NCBI GenBank assembly: GCA_907163345.1
Contig: CAJQUN010000039.1
Span: forward strand, 5,278,361-5,342,360
From: Haberlea rhodopensis
Taxonomy: Eukaryota > Streptophyta > Magnoliopsida > Lamiales > Gesneriaceae
Direction of reading: 5' to 3'
DNA length: 64,000 nt
This document shows, piece by piece, positions 22,491-33,816 of this stretch; the first letter of the stretch is position 1; every line of letters begins with the position of its first letter. The notes under the pieces were generated by a model. The model worked only from the letters and a program-made list of their open reading frames with translations, was not told the DNA's origin and made no database searches. A program made the translations under genes and the position numbers.

Positions 22491-23745
22491 TTGCACAAGT
22501 ACATGTTTTTTATGTATTATTATATTTTAAAACTAATTTGGTACTACGTTAATACCGATTTTAAATGGATTTAATACCAACTTTGTACATGGTTAATACT
22601 GAAAAAGTGTTGAATAATACCAATTTCAAACAAAAAATAAAATAGTTTGAATTTGTACAATTGCATGTTTTATTATTATATTTTAATACCAATTTTGTAC
22701 TACTTTTATACCGATTTTATATGGACTTAATACCAACTTCGTACATAGTTAATACTGGAAAAGTGTTGAATAATACCAATTTCAAACAAAAAAATAAAAT
22801 AGTTTTCATTTGTACAATTACATGTTTTTATGTATTATATTTTAATACCAATTTTGTACTAATTTAATACCGATTTTAAATGGACTTAATACCAACTTTG
22901 TACATAGTTAATACTGGAAAAGTGTTGAATAATACAAATTTCAAAACAAAAAATAAAATAGTTTTAGTTTGTACAATTACATGTTTTTATGTATTAATAT
23001 ATTTTAATACCAATTTGGTACTACGTTAATACCGATTTTAAATGGGTTTAATACCAACTTTGTACATGGTTAATATTGAAAAAATGTTGAAGCATGCCAA
23101 TTTGAAACCAAAAAATAAAATAGTTTTAATTTGCACAGTTACATATTTTTATGTATTATTATATTTTAATACCAATTTTGTACTACTTTAATACCGATTT
23201 TATATGGACATAATACCAACTTTGTACATAGTTAATACTGGAAAAGTGTTGAATAATACTAATTTCGAACCAAAAAATAAAATAGTTTTAATTTGCACAG
23301 TTATATTTTTTATGTATTATTATATTTTAATACCAATTTTGTACTACTTTAATACCGATTTTATATGGAATTAATACCAGCTTTTTACATAGTTAATACT
23401 GAAAAATGTTGAATAATATCAATTTCGAACCAAAAATTAAAATAGTTTTAATTTGCACAGTTACATATTTTTATGTATTATTATATTTTAATACCAACTT
23501 TGTACTATGTTGATATCGAATTTAAAGGAGTTAATACCAACTTTGTACATAGTTAATACTGGAAAAGTGTTAATAATACTAATTTCAAATCAAAAATAAA
23601 ATAGCTTTAATTTGTACCATTACATATTTTTATGTATTATTATATTTACCAATTTTGTACTAATTTAATACCGATTTAAATGAATTTAATACCAACATTC
23701 TAAATAATTAATACCGAAAAAGTGTTGGATAATACTAATTCCTGA
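22491..23745. repeat. right array, inverted relative to left, about eight units
   Basis: Units carry the reverse complements of the left-array motifs: AATACCAATTTTGTACTAC, AATACCGATTTTAAATGG, GTACATAGTTAATACTGG and GAATAATACCAATTTC. The period is about 155-165 bp. Confidence 0.88.
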
Positions 23746-24405
23746 AGCACTTTCATTCACCCAAGAAAGCCACCTCACACAACAAACCCATTAAATTTGT
23801 TTTTTTTAAGCAAGGATATTTTAGTCACTTTGGCTAGGTAGAGAGCTTAAACAAATAAAACTTTGACAGTAGAGAGTCCAAACAATAATTTTCTGATATA
23901 TGGACTGAACTTAATAAAAATTTTGGCTTTGGGGATTTTATATGAGTTTGCCCTTAATATATTTCATATTTTAAAAGAATCATATTATATAACTTCTGTG
24001 ATTTAATTTTCCCATTATTTTCAATTTTAAATTATTTTAAGATGTTCAATTTTAACAAGATGGATGTGAGCATCGTTGCCAATGATTAAGAGATGCATGA
24101 AGGTTATTGGTGGAATTTTGAAATGCAATGCCGTGTAGGGAATTTGATGTAGGAAAAGTTTTTTAGCATGGAAGACATGCAATAAGTGATCAAAAATATT
24201 TTTTAAATTAGAGTTTTAGAAAATGGATTTAGGTGAATAAATTTTTTTAGAATATGGATTTAGTTGTAAAGAAGATTTTATAACACATTTAATTGTCAAA
24301 TGTTTTGAAATTTTGAGCTTGTTTGCAATTTTCTCAAAAAAAATTTATCCAAATCGTCATTAAGTTTCGATTACCGTCAAATCCCCCTCCCAAATCCCCC
24401 CAGCC

Positions 24406-24413
24406 TATAAATA
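24406..24413 (+). promoter_or_regulatory. TATA box of LEA-like gene copy 1
   Basis: TATAAATA lies 109 bp before the start codon, followed by a CT/CA-rich leader. Confidence 0.65.
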
Positions 24414-24521
24414 ACCAATCTCATTCTCTGATACATTACTCACAACATTCTCCGATCGTGACGCTTCCTCAGGTTCGCCAATTACTTTATTTTTTCTCGG
24501 AAAACAGTTTAATCTAGTTGT

Positions 24522-26245
24522 ATGGCAGCGAATTTGCAGTCTCTGAAATTGGCAAGCTTCGGAAAACGATTCGTTTGCCAGATTCGTTCTCCTGTTTCCT
24601 CGATCACTCCTTCCTCGCAAAGGTATGTTCCGTTGGCCTTTTGGGTGATTGCAGCTTTTCTGTTTTTCCTATTAGTTGAATGAATGATATTTCTAGCTAT
24701 ATTCTTCATGATCAGAGGTCTGTTAACCATTTGACTGAGGATTTCTTAGGTTTTTGTTTTTGGAAGATGAAAAAGGATTGTCATTTGTCACTCTCTTTTT
24801 TAGTACTATCGATGAGAGTTGGTATTCTTTTAATTTTATGATTCAGTCATCGATCGGTTGATAAGTGTTATATTATACACATGGTTCGCCGGTCCGAGAT
24901 TGTTGTTTCTCACATAACGATTGTGGTTATTGTCGTGAATATTTTTTAAATTAAAAATAAAAATAATTAGATATTTTGGACAAATTATTAATGAAACAAA
25001 TTTAAAAAATTGGGGAAATTTGAAAAAAATTATAAATGTACCATTCCGGCGTGAAATCGATGTTCATGCCGCGAAATTGCCGTTATATTTTTAAATTGAA
25101 AAATAATTAGATATTTTGGACAAATTATTAATGAAACAAATTTAAAAAATTGGGGAAATTTGAAAAAAATTAAAAATATTCCGTTCGAGGGTTAAATCGA
25201 TGTTCAGGCCGCGAAATCGTCGTTATAGTCACACATTCGTTTTAACATGAAAATTTATCGCAGCAGCTGTCGTTCCTGTTCCTGAACGGGCGTTCCATGA
25301 CCGTTTTGCGAACCATGGTTATACATGAGCGCATGTAATCAATGTTTGAGCAAAATCATAGAGTTCGCGGCTGTAATTTTTCCTATATATAATTATGGTT
25401 GGACTTTATCCATGGTGGTTTGGTGGGAAGCCTTACAAATTTTTTTGATGACAAGAGTCTGTTGCGCATGATTTTCATCTTTGTAAAATTTTGTCTCGAT
25501 GATTTAAAATCAAGAACCATCAATGGCAAGTTTGGCGTGGCTGGGGCCATCACCATTAACTGTTTACTTCCTTTTTTAAAAGAAAATTAAGTTGACATTC
25601 TGTACTGGATCTCTATCTTGAGGGAGGGAGTGAACATATGCCAACATTCTAGCAAAATGTGGATACATTTCAATGAACAAGACCACAGATTCATAGTTAC
25701 ATTTGAATATATGGCAGTCGGGGGAGATATTGTATATTTTTTTAAGCTTAATGAGTTAACTAAATGCTGTAGTAAGTGAGAGCCGATAGCAATATTATCT
25801 GAATAAAGGGTCACACACTTGGTACTGCCAGGATCCTAACGCATGATCTTGATCTCTTTTTCTTTTTTTCTGTTTTTTTTTTTGGGTTATGTGGTAGCTC
25901 ACTGAGTAATAATCTTGAGGTATATTACCCAATAGCAGTGCGGTGATGCCAATAACTATGTGCAGGAATAGGCGTGTGCACGATTCCGTGTACGAAAAGA
26001 ACCATGAGGAGCTCATCTCGGAGCCCACACACTCGACTGTTGTCCCTGATGATGTGATCCCACCCCAACCCGTCGAATACTGGTCTCCCCACCCTCAAAC
26101 AGGAGTATTCGGCCCTGCGGTGGATCAAAGCACTGCTCCAGTGGACAACTCAACCTATTTAGGACCGAGTACTAATAAAGACTCTGTCTTGGAGCAGAAA
26201 GCCTTCATCCGCCCATACGAGGACTTGGACAAGCCTGTTGTCTAA
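24522..26245 (+). CDS. LEA-like small protein, copy 1 (At5g17165 type)
   Basis: Two exons, 24522-24622 and 25966-26245, encode 126 residues. The donor is AAG|GTATGT and the acceptor TGTGCAG|G. The N-terminus (MAANLQSLKLASFGKRFVCQ) is basic, without acidic residues, and could be a mitochondrial or plastid presequence. The C-terminal part contains RRVHDSVYEKN and the motif VEYWSPHPQTGVFGP, which I recognise from a small plant family annotated as late embryogenesis abundant protein At5g17165-like. These are small, hydrophilic, probably stress-related proteins without a known enzymatic role. The 1.34-kb intron holds an internal repeat and short antisense frames that I take as noise. The family assignment is from memory of the motif. 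The gene model itself is strong because a second copy has identical exons. Confidence 0.75.
24950..25225. repeat. intronic tandem duplication of about 140 bp
   Basis: AATAATTAGATATTTTGGAC through a CGATGTTCAKGCCGCGAAAT tail occurs twice in succession inside the intron. The same pair is present in the second gene copy (about 28620-28890), so it predates the segmental duplication. Confidence 0.85.
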
Positions 26246-27667
26246 CCTTGAGTTAGCAGAAAGTAGTTAAGAAGCTAAAAACAATGCCAAAATATGAACT
26301 TTATCTGAATTGATGTATCTGTGTGTTTATTATATACATAGAGAGAAAAATAAATATCGTTGCTTTGTAATGCAATCGTTGCTTATGCTGTTTGACGATG
26401 CAGTATTCATGTGCTCGAGTGAAACAAAATTATTAAGTATTTGTGATACTTTCTATATATTTGTAATGATTTGGTTGAGGCTGTACATATCAACAAACGG
26501 TTCGAAGAGTAGAGTTTCTATTCACAGTTCCGAATGACTGCGTAAGCCACATGAACATTATTAATACCAATTTTGTACCACTTTAATACCGATTTTATAT
26601 GGACATTATACCAACTTTGTACATAGTTAATACTGAAAAAGTGTTGAATAATACTAATTTCGAACCAAAAAATAAAATAGTTTTAATTTGCACAATTATA
26701 TTTTTTATGTATTATTATATTTTAATACCAATTTTGTACTACTTTAATATCGATTTTATATGGAATTAATACCAACTTTTTACATAGTTAATACTGAAAA
26801 AATGTTGAATAATATCAATTTCAAACCAAAAATTAAAATAGTTTTAATTTGCACAGTTACATATTTTTATGTATTATTATATTTTAATACCAACTTTGTA
26901 CTACGTTGATATCGAATTTAAAGGAGTTAATACCAACTTTGTACATAGTTAATACTGGAAAAGTGTTAATAATACTAATTTCAAATAAAAAATAAAATAG
27001 CTTTAATTTGTACAATTACATATTTTTATGTATTATTATATTTACCAATTTTGTACTAATTTAATACCGATTTAAATGGATTTAATACCAACATTCTAAA
27101 TAATTAATACCGAAAAAGTGTTGGATAATACTAATTCCTGAAGCACTTTCATTCACCCAAGAAAGCCACCTCACACAACAAACCCATTAAATTTGTTTTT
27201 TTTAAGCAAGGATATTTTAGTCATTTTGGCTAGGTAGAGAGCTTAAACAAATAAAACTTTGACAGTAGGGAGTCCAAACAATAATTTTCTGATATATGGA
27301 TTGAACTTAATAAAAATTTTGGCTTTGGGGATTTTAGATGAGTTTGCCCTTAATATATTTCATATTTTAAAAGAATCATATTATATAACTTCTGTGATTT
27401 AATTTTGCCATTATTTTCACTTTTAAATTATTTTAAGATGTTAAATTTTAACAAGATGGATGTGAGCATCGTTGCCAATGATTAAGAGATGCATGAAGGT
27501 TATTGGTGGAATTTTGAAATGCAATGCCGTGTAGGGAATTTGATGTAGGAATTTAAAATAAGTTTTTAAGCATGAAAGACATGCAATAGGTGATCAAAAA
27601 TATTTTTTAAATTAGAGTTTTAGAAAATGGATTTAGGTGAATAAAGTTTTTTAGAATGTGGATTTAG

Positions 27668-27928
27668 GGTGTGTTTGCGATTGCTTATTCAAAGCACTTC
27701 TATGTTGCTTTTGCTTAAAGTTGGAAAAAAAATTGATTTTAAGCAATTTAAATAAAAAAGCAGCTTAATAAACTTAAATTAATTACGAAATTGCCACAAA
27801 ATAACTTAAAGCAGTCAAAAGCATGTCATGACTTGCTTCTCTGCTTCTGCTTTTTTCTGCTTATTTTTAGAGAAGCTTTTTTTATCTGAAAAGCACATAA
27901 GCAGTTTTCATAAGCAATTGCAAACACC
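27668..27928. mobile_element. hAT-type MITE (261 bp), present only in copy 2
   Basis: The ends are GGTGTGTTTGCGATTGCTTA and its imperfect inverse TAAGCAATTGCAAACACC. Copy 1 lacks the insert (GGATTTAGTTGTAAAG is continuous there near 24250). The flanks GGATTTAG and TACTTAG look like an eroded 8-bp target duplication. Confidence 0.82.
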
Positions 27929-28077
27929 TACTTAGTTGTAAAAAAGATTTTATAACATATTTAATTGTAAAATGTTTTGAAATTTTGCGCTTGTTTGCAA
28001 TTTCCTCAAAAAAAAATTATCCAAATCGTCATTAAGTTTCGATTACCGTCAAATCCCCCTCCCAAATCCCCCCAGCC

Positions 28078-28085
28078 TATAAATA
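28078..28085 (+). promoter_or_regulatory. TATA box of LEA-like gene copy 2
   Basis: TATAAATA is at the same relative position as in copy 1. Confidence 0.65.
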
Positions 28086-28193
28086 ACAAATCTCATTCTC
28101 TGATACATTACTCGCAACATTCTCCGATCGTGACGCTTCCTCAGGTTCGCCAATTACTTTATTTTTTCTAGGAAAACAGTTTAATTTAGTTGT

Positions 28194-29910
28194 ATGGCAG
28201 CGAATTTGCAGTCTCTGAAATTGGCAAGCTTCGGAAAACGATTCGTTTGCCAGATTCGTTCTCCTGTTTCCTCGATCACTCCTTCCTCGCAAAGGTGTGT
28301 TCCGATGGCCTTTTGGGTGATTGCAGCTTTTCTGTTTTTCCTATTAGTTGAATGAATGATATTTCTAGCTATATTCTTCATGATCAGAGGTCTGTTAACC
28401 ATTTGACTGAGGATTTCTTAGGTTTTTGTTTTTGGAAGAAAATGGATTGTCATTTGTCACTCTTTTTTAGTACTATCGATGAGAGTTGGTATTCTTTTCA
28501 TTTTATGATTCAGTCATCGATCGGTTGAGTGTTATATTATACACATGGTTCGCCGGTCCGAGATAGTTGTTTCTCACATAACGATTGTGGTTATTGTCGT
28601 GAATATTTTTTAAATTAAAAATAAAAATAATTAGATATTTTGGACAAATTATTAATGAAACAAATTTAAAAAATTGGGGAAATTTGAAAAAAAATTATAA
28701 ATGTACCATTCCGGCGTGAAATCGATGTTCATGCCGCGAAATTGCCGTTATATTTTTAAATTGAAAAATAATTAGATATTTTGGACAAATTATTAATGAA
28801 ACAAATTTAAAAAATTGGGGAAATTTGAAAAAAATTAAAAATATTCCGTTCGAGCGTTAAATCGATGTTCAGGCCGCGAAATCGTCGTTATAGTCACACA
28901 TTCGTTTTAATATGAAACTTTATCGCAGCAGCTGTCGTTCCTGTTCCTGAACGGGCGTTCCATGACCGTTTTGCGAACCATGGTTATACATGAGCGCATG
29001 TAATCAATGTTTGAGCAAAATCATAGAGTTCGCGGCTGTAATTTTTCCTATATATAATTATGGTTGGACTTTATCCATGGTGGTTTGGTGGGAAGCCTTA
29101 CAAATTTTTTTGATGACAAGAGTCTGTTGCGCATGATTTTCATCTTTGTAAAATTTTGTCTCGATGATTTAAAATCAAGAACCATCAATGGCAAGTTTGG
29201 CGTGGCTGGGGCCATCACCATTAACTGTTTACTTCCTTTTTTAAAAGAAAATTAAGTTGACATTCTGTACTGGATCTCTATCTTGAGGGAGGGAGTGAAC
29301 ATATGCCAACATTCTAGCAAAATGTGGATACATTTCAATGAACAAGACCACAGATTCATAGTTACATTTGAATATATGGCAGTCGGGGGAGATATTGTAT
29401 ATTTTTTTAAGCTTAATGAGTTAACTAAATGCTGTAGTAAGTGAGAGCCGATAGCAATATTATCTGAATAAAGGGTCACACACTTGGTACTGCCAGGATC
29501 CTAACGCATGATCTTGATCTCTTTTTCTTTTTTTCTGTTTTTTTTTTTGGGTTATGTGGTAGCTCACTGAGTAATAATCTTGAGGTATATTACCCAATAG
29601 CAGTGCGGTGATGCCAATAACTATGTGCAGGAATAGGCGTGTGCACGATTCCGTGTACGAAAAGAACCATGAGGAGCTCATCTCGGAGCCCACACACTCG
29701 ACTGTTGTCCCTGATGATGTGATCCCACCCCAACCCGTCGAATACTGGTCTCCCCACCCTCAAACAGGAGTATTCGGCCCTGCGGTGGATCAAAGCACTG
29801 CTCCAGTGGACAACTCAACCTATTTAGGACCGAGTACTAATAAAGACTCTGTCTTGGAGCAGAAAGCCTTCATCCGCCCATACGAGGACTTGGACAAGCC
29901 TGTTGTCTAA
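28194..29910 (+). CDS. LEA-like small protein, copy 2
   Basis: Exons 28194-28294 and 29631-29910 encode the same 126 residues as copy 1, with both exons identical at the nucleotide level as far as I can compare by eye. The intron donor differs (GTGTGT here, GTATGT in copy 1) and the intron carries a few substitutions and short indels. The promoter and 5' leader are retained, so both copies could be expressed. The donor change could alter splicing efficiency. Everything else stated for copy 1 applies, including the uncertain family name. Confidence 0.75.
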
Positions 29911-30099
29911 CCTTGAGTTAGCAGAAAGTAGTTAAGAAGCTAAAAACAATGCCAAAATATGAACTTTATCTGAATTGATGTATCTGTGTGTTTATTATAT
30001 ACATAGAGAGAAAAATAAATATCGTTGCTTTGTAATGCAATCGTTGCTTATGCTGTTTGACGATGCAGTATTCATGTGCTCGAGTGAAACAAAATTATT

Positions 30100-30560
30100 G
30101 AGTAATTGTGATACTTTTATATATTTGTAATGATTTGGTTGAGGCTGTACATATCAACAAACGGTTAGAATAATAGAGTTTCTATTCACATACAGTTCCA
30201 AATGACTGCGTAAGGCACATGAACATTATTACCAAGTATAGTATCTCTTGGACGAGAATACATCCAAGTGTTGTGATACTTTTACTGTATTTGTTATGAT
30301 TTGGTTGAGGCTGCGAAGAGTAGGATTTCTATTTATAGATAGTTCCAACTGACTGAAATGGGATAGAAATTCAAATAACATTCTTTTCATTTGAATAGAA
30401 AGGTATGTGATTTTAACTGAATTGGTTTGAATCGAATATGAATGTATGAAAGTTAGATCTTCACCGGGCCTCACCACTAAATAGCTAGCTGCGTAAGGCA
30501 CATGAACATTATAAACAAGTATAGTCTCTCTTGGATGAGAATAGATCCAATTGTTGTTAT
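30100..30560. repeat. further partial repeats of the gene 3' flank
   Basis: Pieces such as TTGTGATACTTTTA, GATTTGGTTGAGGCTG and GGCACATGAACATTAT recur two to three times within 460 bp. This suggests that small tandem duplications also affected the sequence just beyond the segmental duplication. Confidence 0.7.
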
Positions 30561-30599
30561 CTCCCACAGGGCACTGCCCGTAGGATAGCAACTACTCAA

Positions 30600-32576
30600 C
30601 CATTTGTTATGAGTCGTTTTTACTTTGTTCTCATTCTTTGATTACTATTCCCTCAACTTCCAATTTACTGTTTATGGCAAGAGTTTCAGAATTAAGAATC
30701 ATTTTAATTGTTCTTGTATTTATGATCGTTTAAGGCTAAAGCTTGAAAAATTGCCAACCATTTCTTTTATTCTGTTCTCTCTGTGTTCTTTTCTTTGTTG
30801 GTTGGGATATTGGATGTGGACATTTTATGCTATATGCATGGGAAAGCAACGGCAGTACGATTTACAAAGAAAGTGTATCATGTTGTCTTCTACTATCTTA
30901 TAAGAGAAGATTAAGATAGAATATTCGTTCTTTTGATTTTATTGTATGATCACCGAATTATCCTTAAATCTACAAAATTATTTTAAAACACTATTGAAAA
31001 TGATGAAAGTTGTTTTATTTTAATAATTATCCAAATAATTATATTACTAAGAATCACACCTTAAGTTCTTAATTTTAGTATGATCTCTAAGTTTTGTACA
31101 CTAAAGTTTATTTAACATCACAAAAATTTCTTTGTACACATTTGAGATTACCTGGGGCTGATGAGAATTTCTATTAAAATATAGTCTTGAATATGTAATA
31201 TGAGATTGGACTACAAGATCAAATTTAAAAAATTTACACTACTATTTCTTTTTAAATCACATATAGCTCCACCCGATCTTGGGTGTGACTCTGCTCTGAT
31301 ATAGCACAATGGCAAAATTGTTAGTTATAGGTAAACCACAATTAGCAAAATTGCCCACTTCTAGAAAGCAAACAAATCTTTATAAAATGAAATTATTGGC
31401 CAAAAAATATGAAATTTAATTCTATTTTTTGTTATATAGAATATTTAATTCAGAATATACTATATGTTCACAGTTACTAGTGTGTGTATATATATACACT
31501 AGTTTTTGTTGGCACCGCACAAGACCCAGTGCCAGGTACCAATATGTTTGTCAATTTTTTTCCTAATTTGATCGAAAATATCATTTCAAATGATTGACTT
31601 TAACAAACCTTAAAAAAAAACGACAATGCTACTGTAATTGAATGGGAAAAAATAACCACAGGATTGACTCTAACCTTTTTTTAAAAAAAAAAATGATGTA
31701 TATCTTACTATAAATTGGAAAAAATAATATTTGAAGTTGTACGCATCAACAATTGATTAACATATATTTTTCTTAATCAGTTCAAACCAAACCCGCACAT
31801 TAACAAAAAAAAATGTATTTAACAAAAAATTATGGAAAAAAATAACATTTTCTAAAAAATAAATTTTAATTTTTTTAATGAATAGTAATATACTATTTAT
31901 TAGAATAGTAAATCCTTACCCACTTATTCTATAGGTAAGATATATATATCTTCTACGGAGAGTTGCATTGAATTTTTGCTACTGGTAACCCATGAATCCT
32001 AAAAATAATGGGCCTGGCAATTTGAAGTACCAAAAAGGCTCGGACCTGATAAACATTTGGCCCAACAACCAAATAGTCCAATCCAAATTGTAGGGTTTTC
32101 CATGGCTGTATAAACAAGGGCAAATTTCAAGCCGGTAATAGAAGAAAAAAGTTTTTTCATTCCAGTCTACTAGAAATAAATGCTTTCCACTAAGTCCATT
32201 TCATGTTGCAATGACCAAAATATCCGTAAATTGTTATCAACATTAAATCCAACAAGTCGTCTTCAATAATCCAGGCGGAGGCTTTTCAGTGCTTTGGTAA
32301 AAAACCTGAAACCCCCTCAGTCCTTTATATATATATTTTTAAAAAATTGTGTTTCTATCACATCCGGCCTTTTACCGAGAGGAATCACAGTCGCCGGAGA
32401 TAAGACGACGAAGCTTCACCTTTGTTAGGTAAAGCTTCTGCTGTCCAACTAGGGCCAGAATTTAATATGATTAGATTCAGGGAAAAAAAATGTGGGCGGA
32501 TTTTGGTGCATCCAAAATTTGGACAGTATGAAATCAAAAAGAAAAATTCGTGGTTACGACGAGATCGAGCTTTTGT
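30600..32576. other. unassigned AT-rich sequence
   Basis: I see no supported gene. An open frame at 30625-30903 has no recognisable domain. A more GC-balanced patch at 32360-32460 could be a gene fragment, but no product is recognisable. Confidence 0.5.
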
Positions 32577-33054
32577 GGCTCTGATACCACTGTTAGAATA
32601 AAATACAGTAATAGTCGGTATTCGATATATCTGACTGCAGCGGAAGAAATCCCAGATTTGTTTACTCGTCTACTAGCCTCCCTCGTTGAACAGCCTCTCG
32701 TTGGCTTGGTAGATTACTACTAGAGTAATCTACTATAATTTGCACACTTAAAGACCTTGTAGTCGTTAATGATTCTCCAAGAGGGGCGTGGCGTAATAAT
32801 AGAATGAGAGTGAACATTGGTGTGTTTGAACATGGGAGGGTAGACTCATAGTTATAGGGCTCAAGCCCTAACCCTAGGTCATACCTGCCTTTTCGGGTTG
32901 ACGGTCAGGATTTGACACTGTGCCTAATATGGATGTCTATTGGGCATTGGGTCATAAGCTCAACCCAATGAATATATTGGACATTGGGTCATAAGCCCAA
33001 CCCATATACATCTACAGCATGCATAATACAATTCAACATACTTGGGATTCAACA
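32577..33054 (-). mobile_element. copia LTR fragment with tRNA-Met primer site
   Basis: GGCTCTGATACCA at 32577-32589 is the inverse of the initiator-tRNA-Met primer binding site TGGTATCAGAGCC. The adjacent LTR runs from TGTTAG at 32591 to CAACA at 33054 (about 464 bp, minus orientation). Only this LTR and a short internal stub to the left remain. Confidence 0.75.
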
Positions 33055-33126
33055 ACTGAAGGGTGCAAAATATAAATTTCTCGAAGTCCATAATCCCTCA
33101 ATATTTACAAATATGTTTATAAAATG

Positions 33127-33128
<2 letters not shown>

Positions 33129-33174
<46 letters not shown>
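33129..33174. repeat. AT microsatellite
   Basis: More than 20 AT units, flanked by GTATGTATGT. Confidence 0.95.
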
Positions 33175-33185
<11 letters not shown>

Positions 33186-33365
33186 CTTTAATACTAGTCA
33201 AATATCAATTATGAGCTTACAAAATCCTAAATCTCAATAGAATTATAAATCTCAACTTCGAAAATTCCTTAAAAAGTTATAAAACTTAGGTCTTAACTAA
33301 ATAAGACTAGTGATCATCTCTTTTATACCAAGAGAGCCTAATAACTATCTAGACTACAAATAAAA

Positions 33366-33620
33366 TGGGGTTTTTTTTAATAAAATAACCCGAAATTGTT
33401 CTTTTCTTAATAAAATAACCCATTTTAAAAATGTGTAACAAAGTAACCCGAAACACCAACTGAGTTGACGTCTCATACATATTTTATTTAATTTTTATGT
33501 TGGAGGCGTCAACTCAGTTGACGCCTCCAACATATATATATATATATATTTTGTATGTTGGATCTTCAACATATTATTTTTTTAATTTTAATTTATTATT
33601 ATTATTTTTATTTTAGGTAA
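33366..33620. mobile_element. isolated MULE terminus with one palindrome
   Basis: Repeated AATAAAATAACCC and AAAGTAACCCGAAAC segments resemble the terminal repeats of MULE-1. A near-perfect palindrome at 33499-33530 has the core GCGTCAACTCAGTTGACGC, and a half copy lies at 33456. No coding sequence is attached. This is a third variant of the MULE palindrome. Confidence 0.65.
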
Positions 33621-33816
33621 CAAAGTCGTACTATATGATCTCATTTTCCTCATATTGATAACTTTTAAGCCCATTATTTTTTAAAATAAATGTCAAGTCC
33701 AAAAATTAATTCGGTAGGACCTAAGAGGAATAACTTGTCAACTGAATTCTTGTAGCAATATAAAAATGAGCTTATTCAGTCATCAAACGATAAAGACAGC
33801 GATCGAACTGGAAGAC

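Larger units (their letters stand above)
20143..23953. mobile_element. non-autonomous MULE-type element with giant internal inverted arrays
   Basis: The ends are inverted repeats: left AGGCAAATTCACCTAAAATC, right (inverted) GGGCAAACTCATATAAAATC, continuing parallel for about 60 bp. The 9-bp sequence TTAATATAT flanks both ends (20134-20142 and 23954-23962), as expected for a Mutator-superfamily insertion. There is no transposase. The interior is two opposed tandem arrays around a spacer, so a transcript would fold into a hairpin over 1 kb long. Confidence 0.85.
23170..26562. repeat. tandem segmental duplication, copy 1
   Basis: This copy runs from inside the right array of the element at 20143 through the LEA-like gene to GAACATTATT at 26562. 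It repeats directly afterwards, with very few differences across the gene. Confidence 0.92.
26563..30228. repeat. tandem segmental duplication, copy 2
   Basis: This is the direct repeat of 23170-26562. It begins abruptly within a right-array unit at 26563 and ends at GAACATTATT at 30228. It is about 270 bp longer, mainly because of a MITE at 27668. The gene parts are offset by about 3.67 kb. Confidence 0.92.

Noticed and set aside
25399..25590. 63-residue plus-strand frame inside the LEA-like intron
   Set aside because: No recognisable domain, and identical in both copies only because of the duplication. It could be an unspliced remnant, but nothing supports translation.
25587..26128. Minus-strand frames over LEA intron and exon 2, repeated at 29252-29793
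   Set aside because: They overlap the supported exon and intron on the opposite strand. Their conservation only reflects the recent segmental duplication.
30625..30903. 92-residue hydrophobic plus-strand frame
   Set aside because: No known domain, no promoter or splice context, AT-rich DNA. Could be chance.
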